The notes below the pieces were generated by a model. That model had not been told where the DNA came from. It saw only the letters and a list, made by a program, of their open reading frames with translations, and did no database searches. The translations under genes were made by a program, and so were the position numbers. From NCBI GenBank assembly GCA_034670405.1, contig JAXDDX010000043.1:1701501-1765500 (forward strand): 64,000 nucleotides of DNA, given 5' to 3'. Shown here one piece after another: positions 13,798 to 27,524 of the stretch. The stretch is from Hoplostethus atlanticus. Its lineage: Eukaryota > Chordata > Actinopteri > Trachichthyiformes > Trachichthyidae. The stretch's first letter is position 1. Each line of letters begins with the position of its first letter.

Positions 13798-13826
<29 letters not shown>

Positions 13827-14124
13827 TTCTTTCAGACCTGCGGTTTCAAGCCTGTTCGCCTCCAAGTGGATACCAGCCACAGGGAGCACTACCTGAGAAT
13901 TAAGTGAAGTCAGATTGGAAGCCTGACGAGAGATTTCCTACTTCGGAGGTTGTATGGAACAAATTACTGCGTCTTGTAATGCTCGCAGATCCCGAAGATA
14001 TTCTGAGACTCTTTGGCCTGATGAGGCTCTTGGATCAAACACGCTCGCTAACCAGACAAGCATGACGGACTGACCATGCTGCATGCTCCCTGTGTACTTC
14101 TGGTAACCCAACACAAACACGGAA

Positions 14125-14182
<58 letters not shown>
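13798..14182. repeat. Two (CA)n microsatellites
   Basis: (CA)n at 13798-13826 and a longer one at 14131-14180. A C-run follows at 14397-14411. The minus-strand (CV)n frames are artefacts. Confidence 0.95.
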
Positions 14183-14184
<2 letters not shown>

Positions 14185-14784
14185 CACACAAACGGGGGCA
14201 GTCAAATTCAAATGATTCAATGTTTGCGCGAGTCCACAGGGAAATCTCAGTGAATCAGCACTAATTTTCCTATCAGCACTAATTCTAGGCTCACCACTAA
14301 CAGTCTGATGTTCCCTAGGGGTAAGTGGCTCAACATGCCTCCAATGTTTTGGTCTCTGAGGTCACATCCTCAAAGGAATTAAAGGCAGGCCTATATCCCC
14401 CCCCCCCCCCTCACATTAAAATGCATTGATCTCACTTACCCAAAGGCAAACTCACAAGCAGCCACAGCTTTCAACGAAAAGTGATAGTTTGGGGGGATTG
14501 TTTGTCTCAGCCGCAGGTGAGACAGTTGTCTGTAAAAGAGGAGATGACATAAGCATTGGTGAGATATGGCAGCTGAAACTAGGGTTACACCGGTTTGCCA
14601 TTATCTCATATATATCATATTATATCTTTAATTAAATATCGGATATCAAACAGTCATGTGGTCCACCCCTGATGTGATGGAGGTTCCAGCTACATCTGGA
14701 AAACCTGCAATTAATTAATTATATTGATTTAATTGTTCAATAATGTCTTTTGGAAATGAATTCTTCATTGAAATGACTAATGCA

Positions 14785-15115
14785 TCCCAGAGTTTCCCCG
14801 ACCCTCCCTACCATTGAATAGGTGTGGTGGGTCACCCTGCCTTAAAGAGCTGCTAACCATAAAAGAATTTCATTAGTCTGGGTTTCAATGGAGAGGTTTA
14901 GTGTCCCACCATGGTCTAAGTGCTATTTCAGAGGTTTTTCCGCCCTGACAAGAATAAAACTCTGGGGGAAACACATTGAACACTTTTCTGGCATGAAGAA
15001 GGTCAAGATATTGAATATCAGCACAAAATATCCCCTATCAGTGACATCACTCTAACAATATTGGTATTCATATCGGCCTTCAGAAACCTGTATCGGTCAA
15101 ATCCCAGCTGAAACT
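14785..15115 (+). repeat. Dispersed repeat, unclassified; partner at 47650-47800
   Basis: Blocks AATTTCATTAGTCTGG, TTTAGTGTCC, ATGGTCTAAGTGCT, CTCTGGGGG, AACACATTGAACAC and TATCGGCCTTCAGAAACC recur in order at 47650-47800 with deletions. Probably a DNA-transposon remnant. Confidence 0.6.
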
Positions 15116-15120
15116 TTATT

Positions 15121-15368
15121 GTTCGAGGCAGCAGTTGCCTAATGGTTAGAAAAGCGAACAAGCGAACCAGAGGGTTGCTGGTTTGATTCCCTGCTGGGAA
15201 AGTGTGGGTGGGACCTCCCTCATCAACTATTGTTAATGTGCCTTTGAGCAAAGCAGGCCCAGCTACTCTGGTGGAGCTGCTTAGAGGCCTACAGTAAAAC
15301 ACTGAACCACGGCACTGCTGAAGCATACATGCTGAGCAAATCTTTCCCAGGTAAATAAAGGTTTGATG
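15121..15368 (+). repeat. tRNA-derived SINE, near full length
   Basis: Box A region TTGCCTAATGGTTAG (15135-15149), box B CTGGTTTGATTCCC (15178-15191), body with GTGCCTTTGAGCAAAGC, and a tail GCATACATGCTGAGCAAATC, CCCAGGTAAATAAAGG. The same tail recurs inverted at 18135-18260 and 40540-40640, and the body at 46345-46445. Confidence 0.75.
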
Positions 15369-15369
15369 T

Positions 15370-17779
15370 TGCCTTTCATCTGCTGTAAGGATTTGTCTTC
15401 AGCATCGACACGGTTGGATTCTCACACATCACCTGCATCTTCCAGTTTCCTCTCCTCGGCTGCATTAGACAGACAGTAATTTGTCTGAATTGCTTGGTAA
15501 TTAGGCCTATCTCTTACCGAGCTACAGCCTCCGACAGCTGCATCTCGTTCCAGGCCTGGAGACGGGCTTGTCCCTTTGAGACAATCGTTTTTCAAAGCAC
15601 ATAATTAGAGCAATTAGCCACATTGTACCTAACTACCTACTGTCGTTTAGCTAATGATATTACTTATAAACACCCTTTTACAGAAGATAGCGCTACTTAG
15701 TGGGCTCCAACTTCAGTGCTTAGGCCAACAAATGAGGCCATACCAGCTGTTAAGCAGACTTTGGTGCTCATGATTTTGAAGAACCGCCACCAGCCTTCTT
15801 AAGTTATGATGGCATTAATAGAGGATTTATTGTATGCTTACAAATGTGACACTGACAGCCTTGGAAAGGGAATCACTGCACACATAGGCGAATAGACGCT
15901 GCTCAGCCCGTTGCCCATTTCGATTGATGAACAGCCTCCGTGAGTGAAGACGGAGACAAGCCAAAGCTTGAGGATTATAGGCATCCTAACACTGGCACGG
16001 CTGCAGGCAGGGCAGAGACACAAATGGCAAACTGACTAAACAACATCGCTTTATCGGCCTTTAATGTCAAAGGGGCGATGGTATTCCATATCACTAAGCA
16101 TGCCATATATATTTGATTTTCTTTAATTTTGATTTGATTTTCTACCTTTGGCGACCCCAAATGCAGGGCTGTTTATTGCTCTTAGCCAAGTGTCATGTTG
16201 GAGTGGTGAAGGTGGGAGAAAAGCAGGATTCAGCCAGAGTTCTGCCTGGTTGAGTTGTGGGCTGTAAATACTCCTTAATCTACCAGTCACTCTATTGTGG
16301 GGCAGATGATTAAGACTACAACCGTCATGCCAGCCTACAGTTTCAGTCTCTCTTTCACTGTTAACCAAATGGTAAAGGCCAGACTACAGAGGCTTAAAGG
16401 TTAAAGGAGCAAGCTTGTGACAGAAAGGTTGCTGGGGTCAATTCACAGACAAGATGGGAAAATCTGGGGGTAACACACTACGGAAGAACAGCCAGTCGAG
16501 TTGCTCATTGACCTCAGGACATTGTGGTTGTTGTGGGCAAAACCTTCCCCTGGATAAATAAGTGTGGAAGAGTACTATCATAATACTGGGTTGGTACTTA
16601 ACAAACATTGTACTTAAATTGTGTAGTTACACCTTTTTATGGCCATAACTTATGAGGGAGATTTTCACTAAGTGCCTACTCAGCATTATTGCGTTGGCCT
16701 ACTTGCAACGCTTTTCCGTGGGTTGAAACACAGATTAATACACTAGCCTTCATAAAGCAGTACCAACCGGTCTCCTCTGTGCCAATGAACTTCCTAAAGA
16801 ACCAAAGGACATTGATGTTTTGTTTGGGACAAACTATATTGTACCACATGAAACCCTGATTACTGGATGTATGTGAACTCTTACGTATGTGTCTCTGTGA
16901 TGTTGAACAGACCCGTACCATCCATCTGCATGATCACAAGAATATGCTGGGCCCCTAACAATATAATAAATATGATGTAATGAAAATAATAAACTGGGGA
17001 TTATGCATTGGGATTTTCTAGAAAAACCAAGCTAGATAAAGAGCTGTGGACAGCACACACACAGCGATGTTGGTGAGTCCAGCTTTCTCTGGACAGAACA
17101 GCCTTCTTGTCACTTCTTCTTGTGAGCAGAGAAGATTCCCGCCAGTGCACATACCCGACACCAGAATAGGGGAATCTACAGGGATAAAATGCTTTTCTCT
17201 ATTGCAGCCCCTTTGTGATTTAGGCTGATAAGAGGCTGTATGTTTACATATGAAATCTTGCCTAGCGCAGCAATAGGATGTTCTAGGGGTAGTAGATGTG
17301 TAGGTTTCACACGGCTAAACTCATGGTGGTCTCTTATCTTCACTGAGAGGACCTTCACAGTCTCCACATCGACTGAAATTACCCTCTTCACTCTGTGATG
17401 ATTCCTTCTCTTTAGTCCTCTCTTCCGTTGCACACTAATTGCCTGAGAAGTGCCGAGTCAGTAGCAAAACAAAAATACAGTACAGAAAGAGATTGAAAGG
17501 TCTGTCACACTTGCCAAGACATCAAAGCTCCCATGAGTGAAAACAATACCGGGCTTTCCGCCAACTCAGGACAGGTCTTTAGCTAATCATTATGAGGGTG
17601 CAATTTTGCTCATAATCATTCTTCAATCAAAGGGGGAAGCAAGGGGACTTACTAGCCCAGAGAAAGGAGGTCTTGTTACCATAATCTAGTGAGAAAAGAC
17701 CCCTGCCAGATTTTCCCTCTTTTTTTATCAGGTCTGTAATCTACTCTGAACTCTTGGTACTTGAGAGCACTGGTCACTA
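15370..17779. other. Gene-free; possible conserved non-coding block and SINE fragment
   Basis: 15,440-15,830 has balanced composition with clustered homeodomain-type cores (GGTAATTAGG, CATAATTAGAGCAATTAGCC, TTAGCTAATGATATTA), which looks enhancer-like, but conservation cannot be tested here. A SINE fragment lies at 16,390-16,575 (GGTTGCTGGGGTCAATTC). No exon seen. Confidence 0.4.
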
Positions 17780-17988
17780 CACTCTGAAAATTGAAAGAGC
17801 TTCAAGGAACTTGTAGGGGTTCTTTAGATTGCAATCATAGGGGAACCCCAGAAGGTTCCTTGAAGAACCCCTTTAGAAGGGGATGGACCTTCCTCAAATA
17901 ACTCTTTAGAGATATTTTTAGTGAGGAACTCTAAGGTGCTTATTGGTTCCCTCTGAATAAACCCAGGTGAACCCTTGTTTTTAGAGTG
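17780..17988. mobile_element. Small MITE with CACTCT ends
   Basis: CACTCTGAAAA (17780-17790) is inverted as TTTTTAGAGTG (17978-17988), one mismatch in eleven. The interior is rich in GGTTCTTTA/AAGAACCCC inverted motifs, typical of fish foldback-like MITEs. Confidence 0.7.
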
Positions 17989-18134
17989 CAGGTTCCCCGC
18001 TGACAACAGTGAAAACAGAGGGAGGGTATGGAAGTAATTATTGAGCTTTTTTTTCAAAGTACCCCATCGCACTATCACAGCACTTTGAAAGGCTTTATCA
18101 TACAGAGGTCATGGAGTTGAAGACTGTTTTACTG

Positions 18135-18260
18135 TCAGACCATGTTTTTTAAGCTTTATTCATCCAGAAACAGTTGACTGAGCATACATGCTCTTTTTCA
18201 GCACCACACTGCTTCAAATACATTCAATAACACATATTCACACCTGGAGCACAAGCACAA
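18135..18260 (-). repeat. SINE tail, reverse strand
   Basis: CTTTATTCATCCAGAAACAG, GAGCATACATGCTCTTTTTCAGCACCACACTGC: the inverse of the tail of the SINE at 15121-15368. Confidence 0.6.
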
Positions 18261-18401
18261 GGTGATTATCAATACCAAGAATTCCCGATACCCACGTTGT
18301 TCTTCCTAAATGGTTGTGGGGAGAATGAACTTCACAAGAACGGAGAAGCATCTTTACAGTTAGTGATGGGCTGTGCAGCTGTTTCAACCGGCTCTTATCA
18401 A

Positions 18402-18500
18402 GACTATAGCGCTGTTTGGACGTAAGGCATCGTTCTCGCAATAAATCTTGGGCTTCCTATCGTTCTTGTCAGCCAAGTCACCACCTGATGTATCCTCAAT
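18402..18500 (+). repeat. Unclassified dispersed repeat, partner at 34356-34447
   Basis: GCTGTTTGGACGT, CTCGCAATAAATCTTGGGCTTC, CCAAGTCACCACCTGATGTATCCTCA align with the second copy in the same order and orientation. No coding potential. Confidence 0.65.
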
Positions 18501-21500
18501 ATTTTGCAATTGGCAAGTAAAATTCAGGAATGTTTATTAGTGAAAGTGAGACCAAATGCTGCTTGACACCGATAACACAGGGGGAAAAAAACGAATCCTT
18601 TGGCAAAGCCAGGCAGGAGAAGCACAGTTCCCCTAATGATTAAAGTTTTGTGCAGATGTTTCCAGGACATTATCATTATCTCCAACACAAAACACTGCTG
18701 ACCTCTGTAAATTGTCCATGTCTTAATTTGTCTCTCTTCAGTACTGCCTGAGAGTTGCCGTTGTTGGCTAACCATAACATCTTTAGACCCACTTTCCTGG
18801 TTTCCATAGCAATAAGGGGTTGGCAATGCAAGAAAATGATGTAGTATTGTTAGTAGGTCAAAATGATGCTGTAATAAACATGACACTACATGTCGTTACA
18901 TCTGATGTAAGCTTTTCACATCTTTTTTAGCTTGATGGCAAAGCTTTGTTTTGGGTAAATCTGTTGCCTAGCAAAACAACAGGCTCACCTATAATTCATA
19001 ATTTGTTCAAAGACTGTGTATATCAGCTGTCGTGGCTGTTTATAACAGCCAATATGTTATTGGTAAGTCGATGAGGTTTGTATTATGACATCACAAAGAC
19101 CAAGCTACTCAATACATAGTTGCCAGTTTTAGATGTGTGTGCACTCGCATGTGTGCATAGATCACCACTGAGAATCCCTGTGAACAACCTACAATAGTTG
19201 GTAGATGCCAGGTTCAGTGGAAGTATTAAAGTATTTGGACACTTTGTTTCACAAACACCAATCAATCACTGCAAATGACTGAAATACATTTATTTTCCTT
19301 TCTCTCACCCTCTCCAGTACAGAGCTGAAACATGCCCACAATCACTTTTGAATTGTGGCAATTAAGGAATTTTAGAATATTGAAACTTTTATATATATAT
19401 TTTTTTACATTTTACATTTATTTTTTACATGTTTTCTGGTGATATCTGTCTATATGTTTAACAAAATTAATAGGTTTTATTCAATGTCAAATCAATTTCA
19501 GAACACGGCATGGACTAATTACGTTACTTTGCTCGCGCTCACTGCCACATTCGTTTCACGAAGCATGAACCAGGTTTAAAGAGGACGCAGAAGGAAGGGG
19601 GGTGTAGTGGCAGAGATATTAAATAGTTTTGTGTCAATGCACCTGTTCAATGCTGCCACATCACTCAATGCTGAGTGACACCGAAAAACAGTTTGCCTCC
19701 ACCAGGGGTGATTTTATTAGGTCCAGATGATCAGGTTTCCATTCCGTTGTCTGAAATTAGAAATAAAAACAGTGAGTTATTGGGTTAGCTAATACAAATA
19801 GATTCTTTTTGGAACCCCCACTAAATATTTGAGTGTCCTGAGTCAGACTTGGCTCAGTAGATAACATGAATTGTTAATCTGGCACATACAATACGATCAC
19901 ATCTTTCATCTGCAGCCTTCTCTCAATTGTTTCATGTTCTAAATCAGAGTGGACACTTTGGGACTGGTTTCAATATTGTGCTGTGCCTGTCGCTACCGAT
20001 TAATTAATCAAGTGCACGACGGCTATGCAGAAGGTTTTTTTTCATCTGCTTGTTCTGACATATTCCACTGTTCCATTCCCTCCCAAAAGTACTGAAAGTA
20101 AGTAAAAAGTAGCCTAGCTCGAGTCAAAATGCTTCCAGCAATACTGATCTCACTTTCTAATATGACAGCTTTTTAAATAAATGCCTTGCTAATAATACTG
20201 CAGGTACTTTGTGTTGTAATGCAGCCAACAACAGGATGGATGGTTACCCTGTAGGAGTGTGGCCATCACTTTGGCTTAAACTTGGAGACGAGTGAGGTCA
20301 CTTCCCTCTGTCATCAAACGCTGAATACCCTCACAGTTTTGGCTTTACTGGTCATGTGTACCGCTGAATAAGCTGTGATAAAGTGTTCCTCAACCACACA
20401 CACACACACACTTCCTTTTTTAATGAGTGTGGGTCACTAAAAGATGTGGCCCTTTTAGTGCAAAGCTCCAGTCAGTCTTGGAGTAAAAATAGCCCTTAAC
20501 ATTTCTTCCAGTTTTGTGGGGAAGGAAACGGGCAGCGTTCACCTTATGGCAAGCACAGAGACTGTCGTCATGGGAATAAGAACAGGGAATTTGTGTCACG
20601 GTTCCCTTCCTGTTCGCCGGGCCAACAGCAGACCTTAAACCCCAAGATAAGAACTCTAAGCAGCCCCAACTCCATTTTATTGCTGCAGCTTAGCGCAAAA
20701 ACCAAAAGTACTTCAGAAACTGGAACTCGCTTGCCTCTGCTGCCCAGGCAGCTGGCCATTTCTCCTCTTCCCATCCCATCAACAACAAGAGACAGGAACG
20801 GAAGCTCCGGGGGGGGAATTCCTGGAAAGGTCGCCATGGGGAGAGCCCGGGTCTGTTTTACATTACGGACGTCTGCCATGTTTTGGCGGTTGACAAGAGC
20901 CAAAGGAAGATGAGACAAATGACAATCTGTGATTCCAAAACAAAGTAGGTCTACCCAAAGCCATACCTCCGTATTGGTTCCATGGTGAGCCGGAGGTTTG
21001 ATTATCTCATAAGTTTACGTTTGCTGTAGAAGTATGCCGCATCGTGAGCCACATTGGTGAGTCATTAGTTACTCAGTAGATGGCAGCAATGGTAACCATA
21101 AACAGAAACGCGCTGTTTGGGTCTGAGGCATTGTTTTCCTTCATCAATGCTCCTAAATAATGGTACACAATCCTCATTTGGTTGATCAGTTTAGACATGT
21201 TCATTCACTTTAAGCCAGAAACTATGGCCGTAGTTTTGAGGTTCTGGTTTGCCAAACTCGTATAAATGTAAACAGTGACAATGACACTGTGGAATAATAT
21301 TCTGAAGCATATCTTCAAAACAAGTTGCAGCATATAGGCTATTTGTTTTTGATGATGTTAAGCATCACCATAGAGAAGGTGGTTTCCAGACACTGCAGAG
21401 CATCACACTGGGTAGGTGAAAGCCCTGTCGATACATAGGAGCCATCCACACTTGCAAGGTAAAGCTAACTTGCTAGTGATGCTATCGGCCTCGCTTTCTA

Positions 21501-24500
21501 ACATTATAAAGTTCTGTTAACATCATATTGCCAAAAATGTGACAAGTTAACAGAAACACAAAGTAGATGTTTAGATGTGGTTTACTGACTAGTGGCAGTC
21601 GTATTTCGTCCTCTTCTTCTCTTTGCTTAGACCTGCTTCTCTGTCTGGATCTATAGGAACGACTGGCCTTTTTCAGACCTCCACACTTGGCTCATTCCCA
21701 GTGGAGCACATTACACCAACAGGCAGAACAAATCCTGACTTCGAGTGACCAGGGTTAACGCCAATTAACTTCCCCCATGTATAATGGAAATCTGGATTTC
21801 ATATTACAATGGGAGTGTCCATTGGCGACACAAGTCCTGTGTTTGAGTCTCCGACTAGAGATGACCAAAAAAAAGTCTAGCGCTAAAGCACATGCCTTCT
21901 AGAAGGAAAAATCTGATCAGACGCTAAACTTTGATTGGTTGCATAATAAGCATTAAAACACACAAGGATTTCTTTGGTTAGACTAAACCGCTGAGTTGTG
22001 AGGTTTCAGGATGTCGTACTTTACGTTGGGTATTGTACATTTTAGGGCATTTAGCTAATGCCCGTATCCACTCATTCAGTGACCAAAATGAGCTTCAATT
22101 CTAATATCACCAATCATTTGAAGGGACCAACAGTAAGGTGGGTGAGGGTCAGAGGCAATAAGGTCATGATCAATTTACACAGAAGTGCTAGAAAAAGAAC
22201 AAGCCAAGAAATAGAAATCATACAAGTCAATTTATGGATCTAAAAAGGACAAGCCAACTTTTCATCTAGACAATTGCTGGTTCTTCAGTGCTGACACGAG
22301 CCTTGGATATTGTAAGGTCATTTTTCATGTGTATGAGAACTCAGACTTTAGACTTTAAACACTATGAACGGTACTACTAGCGAACTGATATTTTACATCA
22401 GTGTGCTAATGCTCCTTCCTCTCATTTGTTCGGAGGGAAAAACCAGATAGTTAGCACTGACTCTGAGTGAAGCTTTAAGTGGCTGGTGACTATTGCCCAG
22501 TGCGGTCTGCCGCATGTGTTTTAACATGGAGCTCTGAGGTCAAGAACAGCACACCTGGGACACAGCACACACTGCTAGAGGAAGTGGTCCTCCGCCAAAA
22601 TAAGCAATAGAAATTTCCAGCTAATTCACCAGTCTGCTGAGACCCCCCCCCCCCCTCCCTCCCCCAACCCCCTCCTTTCAAACCCCCTCCTTTGTAGAGA
22701 GTAAAAATAATAACTCTAATTGGAAGTTTGTACTGTATGCAGCAGGGCGACATGCCCCTTTAAGATCTGTGGTTCACACTATTATTTGGGACACACCGGG
22801 TGTTGATGACGGTCGTGGTAAAAACGACCGTGGCAGCCTTTTAATGACAATTCTAAATTTCTGAATGGATTGTCTTAACTTGAAAACCATCTCTGCTCCC
22901 TCATTTCTCCTACAATTAAACAACTTTTGTTTATTATTTAGAGGTTTTAGTAGAGTTTAAACCTCAACCTCATGGAAGTTTCACTGTTGCTCATTCTGAT
23001 TTCTAGTCGCGATGTACAAGACACCGTCAACGATGGAGGAGGCTGCTATCTGGCATCTTGTGGAGGCATGAGACCTTAATTTGTCCTGGCACCGCTGTGT
23101 TCTCGTGTCCTGTGTCGGGAAAAGTGGTCAGACTGAGATGCCTTTTCAAAACTACCTACAAATGTGGTTTGAATCGGATCTGAAAAGATTGATGGGTTTT
23201 TTTCTGTTCAGACTTCACAAAAAATGACTCGGATGTGCACAAAATTGGATTTGAGCTTCCTGTCTGAACGCAGCATATCAGTTGTAAAAGGGAGGTGAGG
23301 CGTTGTTTTAGCAATAGGAGTTTATTGAATAGGCTTGGTAATACGTTACATGTATGAGATTACGACACTGTAATGTTTCAAGATAGAAAAAAAGTATGCA
23401 GCAGCTGTGAGTTAGATCAAATAATGACGGTTATGCGACTGCAAACCCTCCATTTCTTTCCAATATTCAGTGTCAAGCCACAGAATGAAGTGGAGTCGAA
23501 TGGCCTCCAAGTGAATATTGGCTTTTGTGCCGCATTCATAAAAGAGGAGGAAAAACATTATGTCTCCTTAGCTTATCTCATCACGTCAAAAATCACCACA
23601 GGCAGGTTAGCGCTGCCCCCCCACCCCCTCCCCTCCGGTTCCATTAAAGCATCTCATCTCCGAGACAGCCACTAAATTGAATAGTTGAGGTCTTTCTTCC
23701 AATACCTTCACCCATTTCCACATGTAGTGACTGGGCGAGTAATAGCGCTCATCCATCACCACGCAGACCCACAGGTTGGATTCCGACAAAGTGTCCGATG
23801 AAATTACTACTCACGTCTTTATAGACTATATCTGTGCAGGCCATTGGTTTTAATGCCAAGTACTTTGTTTTTATGATGTTCTCCCATTTTTGCATTTTAA
23901 AGCCTATAGAACTTTTTGTAGTGTTTCATACTGCAGATGTGCACTTCTTACCCCCAAGGCTTGGCCAATTTCACAGCGTTGGGCCTCGTTTCTCTCTACA
24001 GGTTTTTTTTGCAATGGAGAAAGTGCTGATACAGATTTTATTTCTTTTCAGATGTGGTTTGTGTACATGACAATTTGTATAACTTTCTCAGCGCTGTGAC
24101 ATTTAAACACGCAGACAAGCCTGAATATGAAACAGGTATACTGTACGTGGGTGGCTGTTGGGCTGAGAACATTAAACCCTCGTCTGGAACAGCTAAGAGT
24201 CATACCTACAATGCTGCAGGTGCTGTAAAAGTCAGTGCACTCTCTCTAAAGTTTATTTTGAAAGGATTAAATTGACTCTGAATGCAGACGCTGACCCCAA
24301 CAAGGCCACAAGGGAAAATGTGAAGCAGAAGTTGTCACTGTAACAAACTCTCTTGATTTCCCTTTACTTGCAAGCTGTTTGGTTTCTGTTAGAGTCTGAT
24401 GTTCCTGTAAGACTGGTCCTTTTTCTCTTAAAGAAAAAGGATGGAAATGGATGTTGGATTTGTGAGATTAGAATTTTAAAATTGTTAGATGTCAGAATTT

Positions 24501-27500
24501 AAAAGAGTCAAAATGTGATTTACACATTTTCTACATGACATGGGACTAAATATCATAATTTGGCATTGGTGAACATTTTATTCAAAGCAACTTTACAGTA
24601 TCATGAGTGCATGCAGTTCAAGCAGGGGTGGTCCCAGTGGGAAATGGACCCCTAAACCTAACATGGGAGTGGTAGCGCCATGCATTGAGCTACACAGGGT
24701 ACGGCACCGTTAACCATGCCAGTGTTAGTGCTGTTCTGTACTCACCGAGCTGTACAGGACTACAATGCGTTATATCAGTGATAGCCTCATACCGTGTCAT
24801 AGGACCTGTGATTGAAATACAGTAGTAGCAGTGACTTTCTGATCCCGAGATCAAAATTGCAATAACCGGTTGTGGAACTGCAGTTTTCTGTTGAGGGCGG
24901 CTTAGCTGCACTTCTCTGCAAGAAGGGATGGGAAAAATTCAGTTCATTACACTATGAAGAGAATGAGTAAGACTCTTGTTACCAGTCCACCGGATGAAAG
25001 TGAGACACAGGGGTGATTAATGTCAAGTGACTACAATGTCAGTAAAAAAAAGAGTGAGTGAGTTCTGATGAAAATGATGGTGTACCAGACAGCAAACATG
25101 AGTTGAATGAAAATGCTGCTCAAAATACTGGCTAGACATTCACACTGCTAGTGAAATATATTTCAAATCTTGAGTGAAGAGAGGGACGTGTGATAAAGGC
25201 AGGAAGACACAAAAAACAAGGTGGAGCGCAGCGAGGATGAAGGCCATGCTTTTGGGTGGGAGGAATAGGTACTTGTGTCCTCCACCTCCTCCCCATTGTG
25301 AAAGTTCCTGATTTGTAATGATTTGATGTGAGTTCTTCCTGTTCTGTGTTATCTTTTATGAAGGGAAACCACACTGAGCTCTTACTCTGGCATTACTCAG
25401 CAAGCTAAAAGGCCTCCAACCCGGGGCCCAGAAACGCCCTTGGTGAGGGGAAACTAGCCAGAAGCCAGTCATGTCTCGACAAATTGAGGTTTCTAAATCA
25501 TGAGGAGGAGAGAAAAGTATGGTGTTCAAAGATGCTTTCTCTCTACATCTCAAGGAGAATGCAACCAATTCAAGATAAGGAGCGGAAAATAGAGTTACCA
25601 AAATCACCGGTGTGTTTGAAGCTGATGGGATGCTAAATTAAATTTCTAATGTAAAGACAGAAACGAGCACAGGAAGCTGCTCATGGTGACCTTTCCCTCA
25701 CAGCTGGCTCTACTGGACGCTTCATAGGCAGGAACACCCTGCAGGTCCTTTGTGTCCCAAATCAAATTCTCACCACTCCCAGTGGGAAAAGACCCTCTTA
25801 TCTAAGAGCAAAATGTTTATGTTGTCAGTTTCCCTGAGAGTTTGCAGGAAGAGTGATGTGTCATTTCCTTGCAACCTTCCACGACACGTTTGTATTAGCA
25901 GTAAAGCACGTGCTGATAATGTGAGATTTCAGATTTCATCACATTGTGTTCACTCAGTTCATACTGCTGGGGGTGTAAAACAAATATCACTCTACAAGGC
26001 TCCCTCCCCTCAAAGGTTCGACGATATTTACAGGGTTTATCTCTACTTATTTCCCTCCTCAGGGTAAGATGTGGTGGCAGGACTCCCTGCTTTTCTGATT
26101 GTGGAATGGTTTGTAATGAAGTGCACCGCCCACTCTGACAACCACGTACTCCAGATGCAAATATCTTCCTACATGTTAGCTAGTGTTCCACCTCACACTG
26201 CCAAGACCTTAACTCAACCAAGACAAACGCTTCTGACATAGAATCTGGTTCTGCTAAGGCCGTCGGAGGTAGATTTCAGTTTGGCGGTCTCACACTGAGC
26301 TGGCATCAGTGACATTGATGATGATTCTGAGAATGTACCTGCGCTCATCAAGCCTAGGTAAACTTGGTGTTGAAAATGAAGAATTTTGTCCCAAAACACT
26401 ATATATCCATTTTGGGGGGAAAGTCATCAGTCAATATTTCAAGCTAGTTTGACTCATAACTTTAATACTGATCCATAATGTGCTTTACTTTCATGCCATC
26501 AATCATTTTGTAAAGTAGATGTCAGGTTTTCAAGAGGTGGATATCTAATTTTGGAGTGGAACTCGTTAAATGCAGCGTGAAGACGCCGTAATTGTCATCA
26601 CTCCTTAGAATTTTTGCACTCATCCAAAGCCACCTATCTTTTTAAACGCAGTGACCTGTGAACTTCCGACAGCACTCTGTTTGAACAGCATGCCTCCCGC
26701 TGCAAATCTCTTTCACTTGGTGGACTGGAGCTCTCTTCAGCCGCTGCAGCCAGACAGTGGGTCCCATTTGCAGCCTGGGCAACGAGCATAATTGGAGTTG
26801 ATCACAGTTCTCCGAAGCACATTAGCACAGAGCCCACACTGTACCCGTCCAGAGAGGGCAACACAGCTGCACGTCAAGCACCACAAAAACAGGTACATGG
26901 AAAAGCGAGCTGATACAAAGCAGAGACGTCTGAACAGAACAACAAGGGAGAACAGGAGGGAGGTGGTGGAGTGGGGGGGGGCTTCTCTATACATGAGCAG
27001 GGACCACCTCAAAATGGTCCAAGAAAAGGCAACAGGAGGAAAAGTTGATCTTCAGCCAGTATGCTGAGGGATTTGTACACTGTGGTACTTGTTGCTCCAG
27101 TTTGAGGGACTGTAACAGCATGCTAGCATAAAAGAGATACATCTTGACTCAGCTCTTTCATTCAGACATGAGGAATGGTGACAGACTGAAACTGATCTTT
27201 TAGTTTTCTTTGCCTGAAGGCTCTGCAGAGCGTCGCCATATAAATCAGTTTGATTTGGCTTTGATTAAAGGAAGGATTGTTTCAAGGAAGATGGATCGGC
27301 TTTGATAGTGATAATAGCTTACCGAAAGAAAACACTGCACATCCATCATTTGAGCTTTATCTTTCAGACCTGTGGTAATTGTTAACAATTAGGGCTCCCT
27401 GGTTACAGATCTGTACAGATCTGGATGACTACGCTGTGATTACCAAGGAGCACCAAGCTTCAATGTCAGCCTACAGTTGTATTCTCCAAATTGAGTGGGT

Positions 27501-27524
27501 CTGTAATAGGATAGAGGCCTTTGT
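18501..27524. other. Gene-free stretch with scattered repeats
   Basis: (CA)n at 20393-20411; LINE/SINE-tail-like blocks at 22040-22245 and 24555-24705 (CAAAGCAACTTTACAG, GGAAATGGACCC, AGCGCCATGCATTGAGC); a C-run at 22642-22655; a fish-type repeat at 22990-23290 ending GTCTGAACGCAGC; a diverged repeat at 26395-26580 related to 9013-9215. No exon recognised in either strand. Confidence 0.5.

Noticed and set aside
14035..14264. (CV)n and (TH)n frames
   Set aside because: Translations of a (CA)n microsatellite.
15121..15200. Possible tRNA gene
   Set aside because: Box A and box B are present, but the cloverleaf does not close and a SINE body and tail follow.
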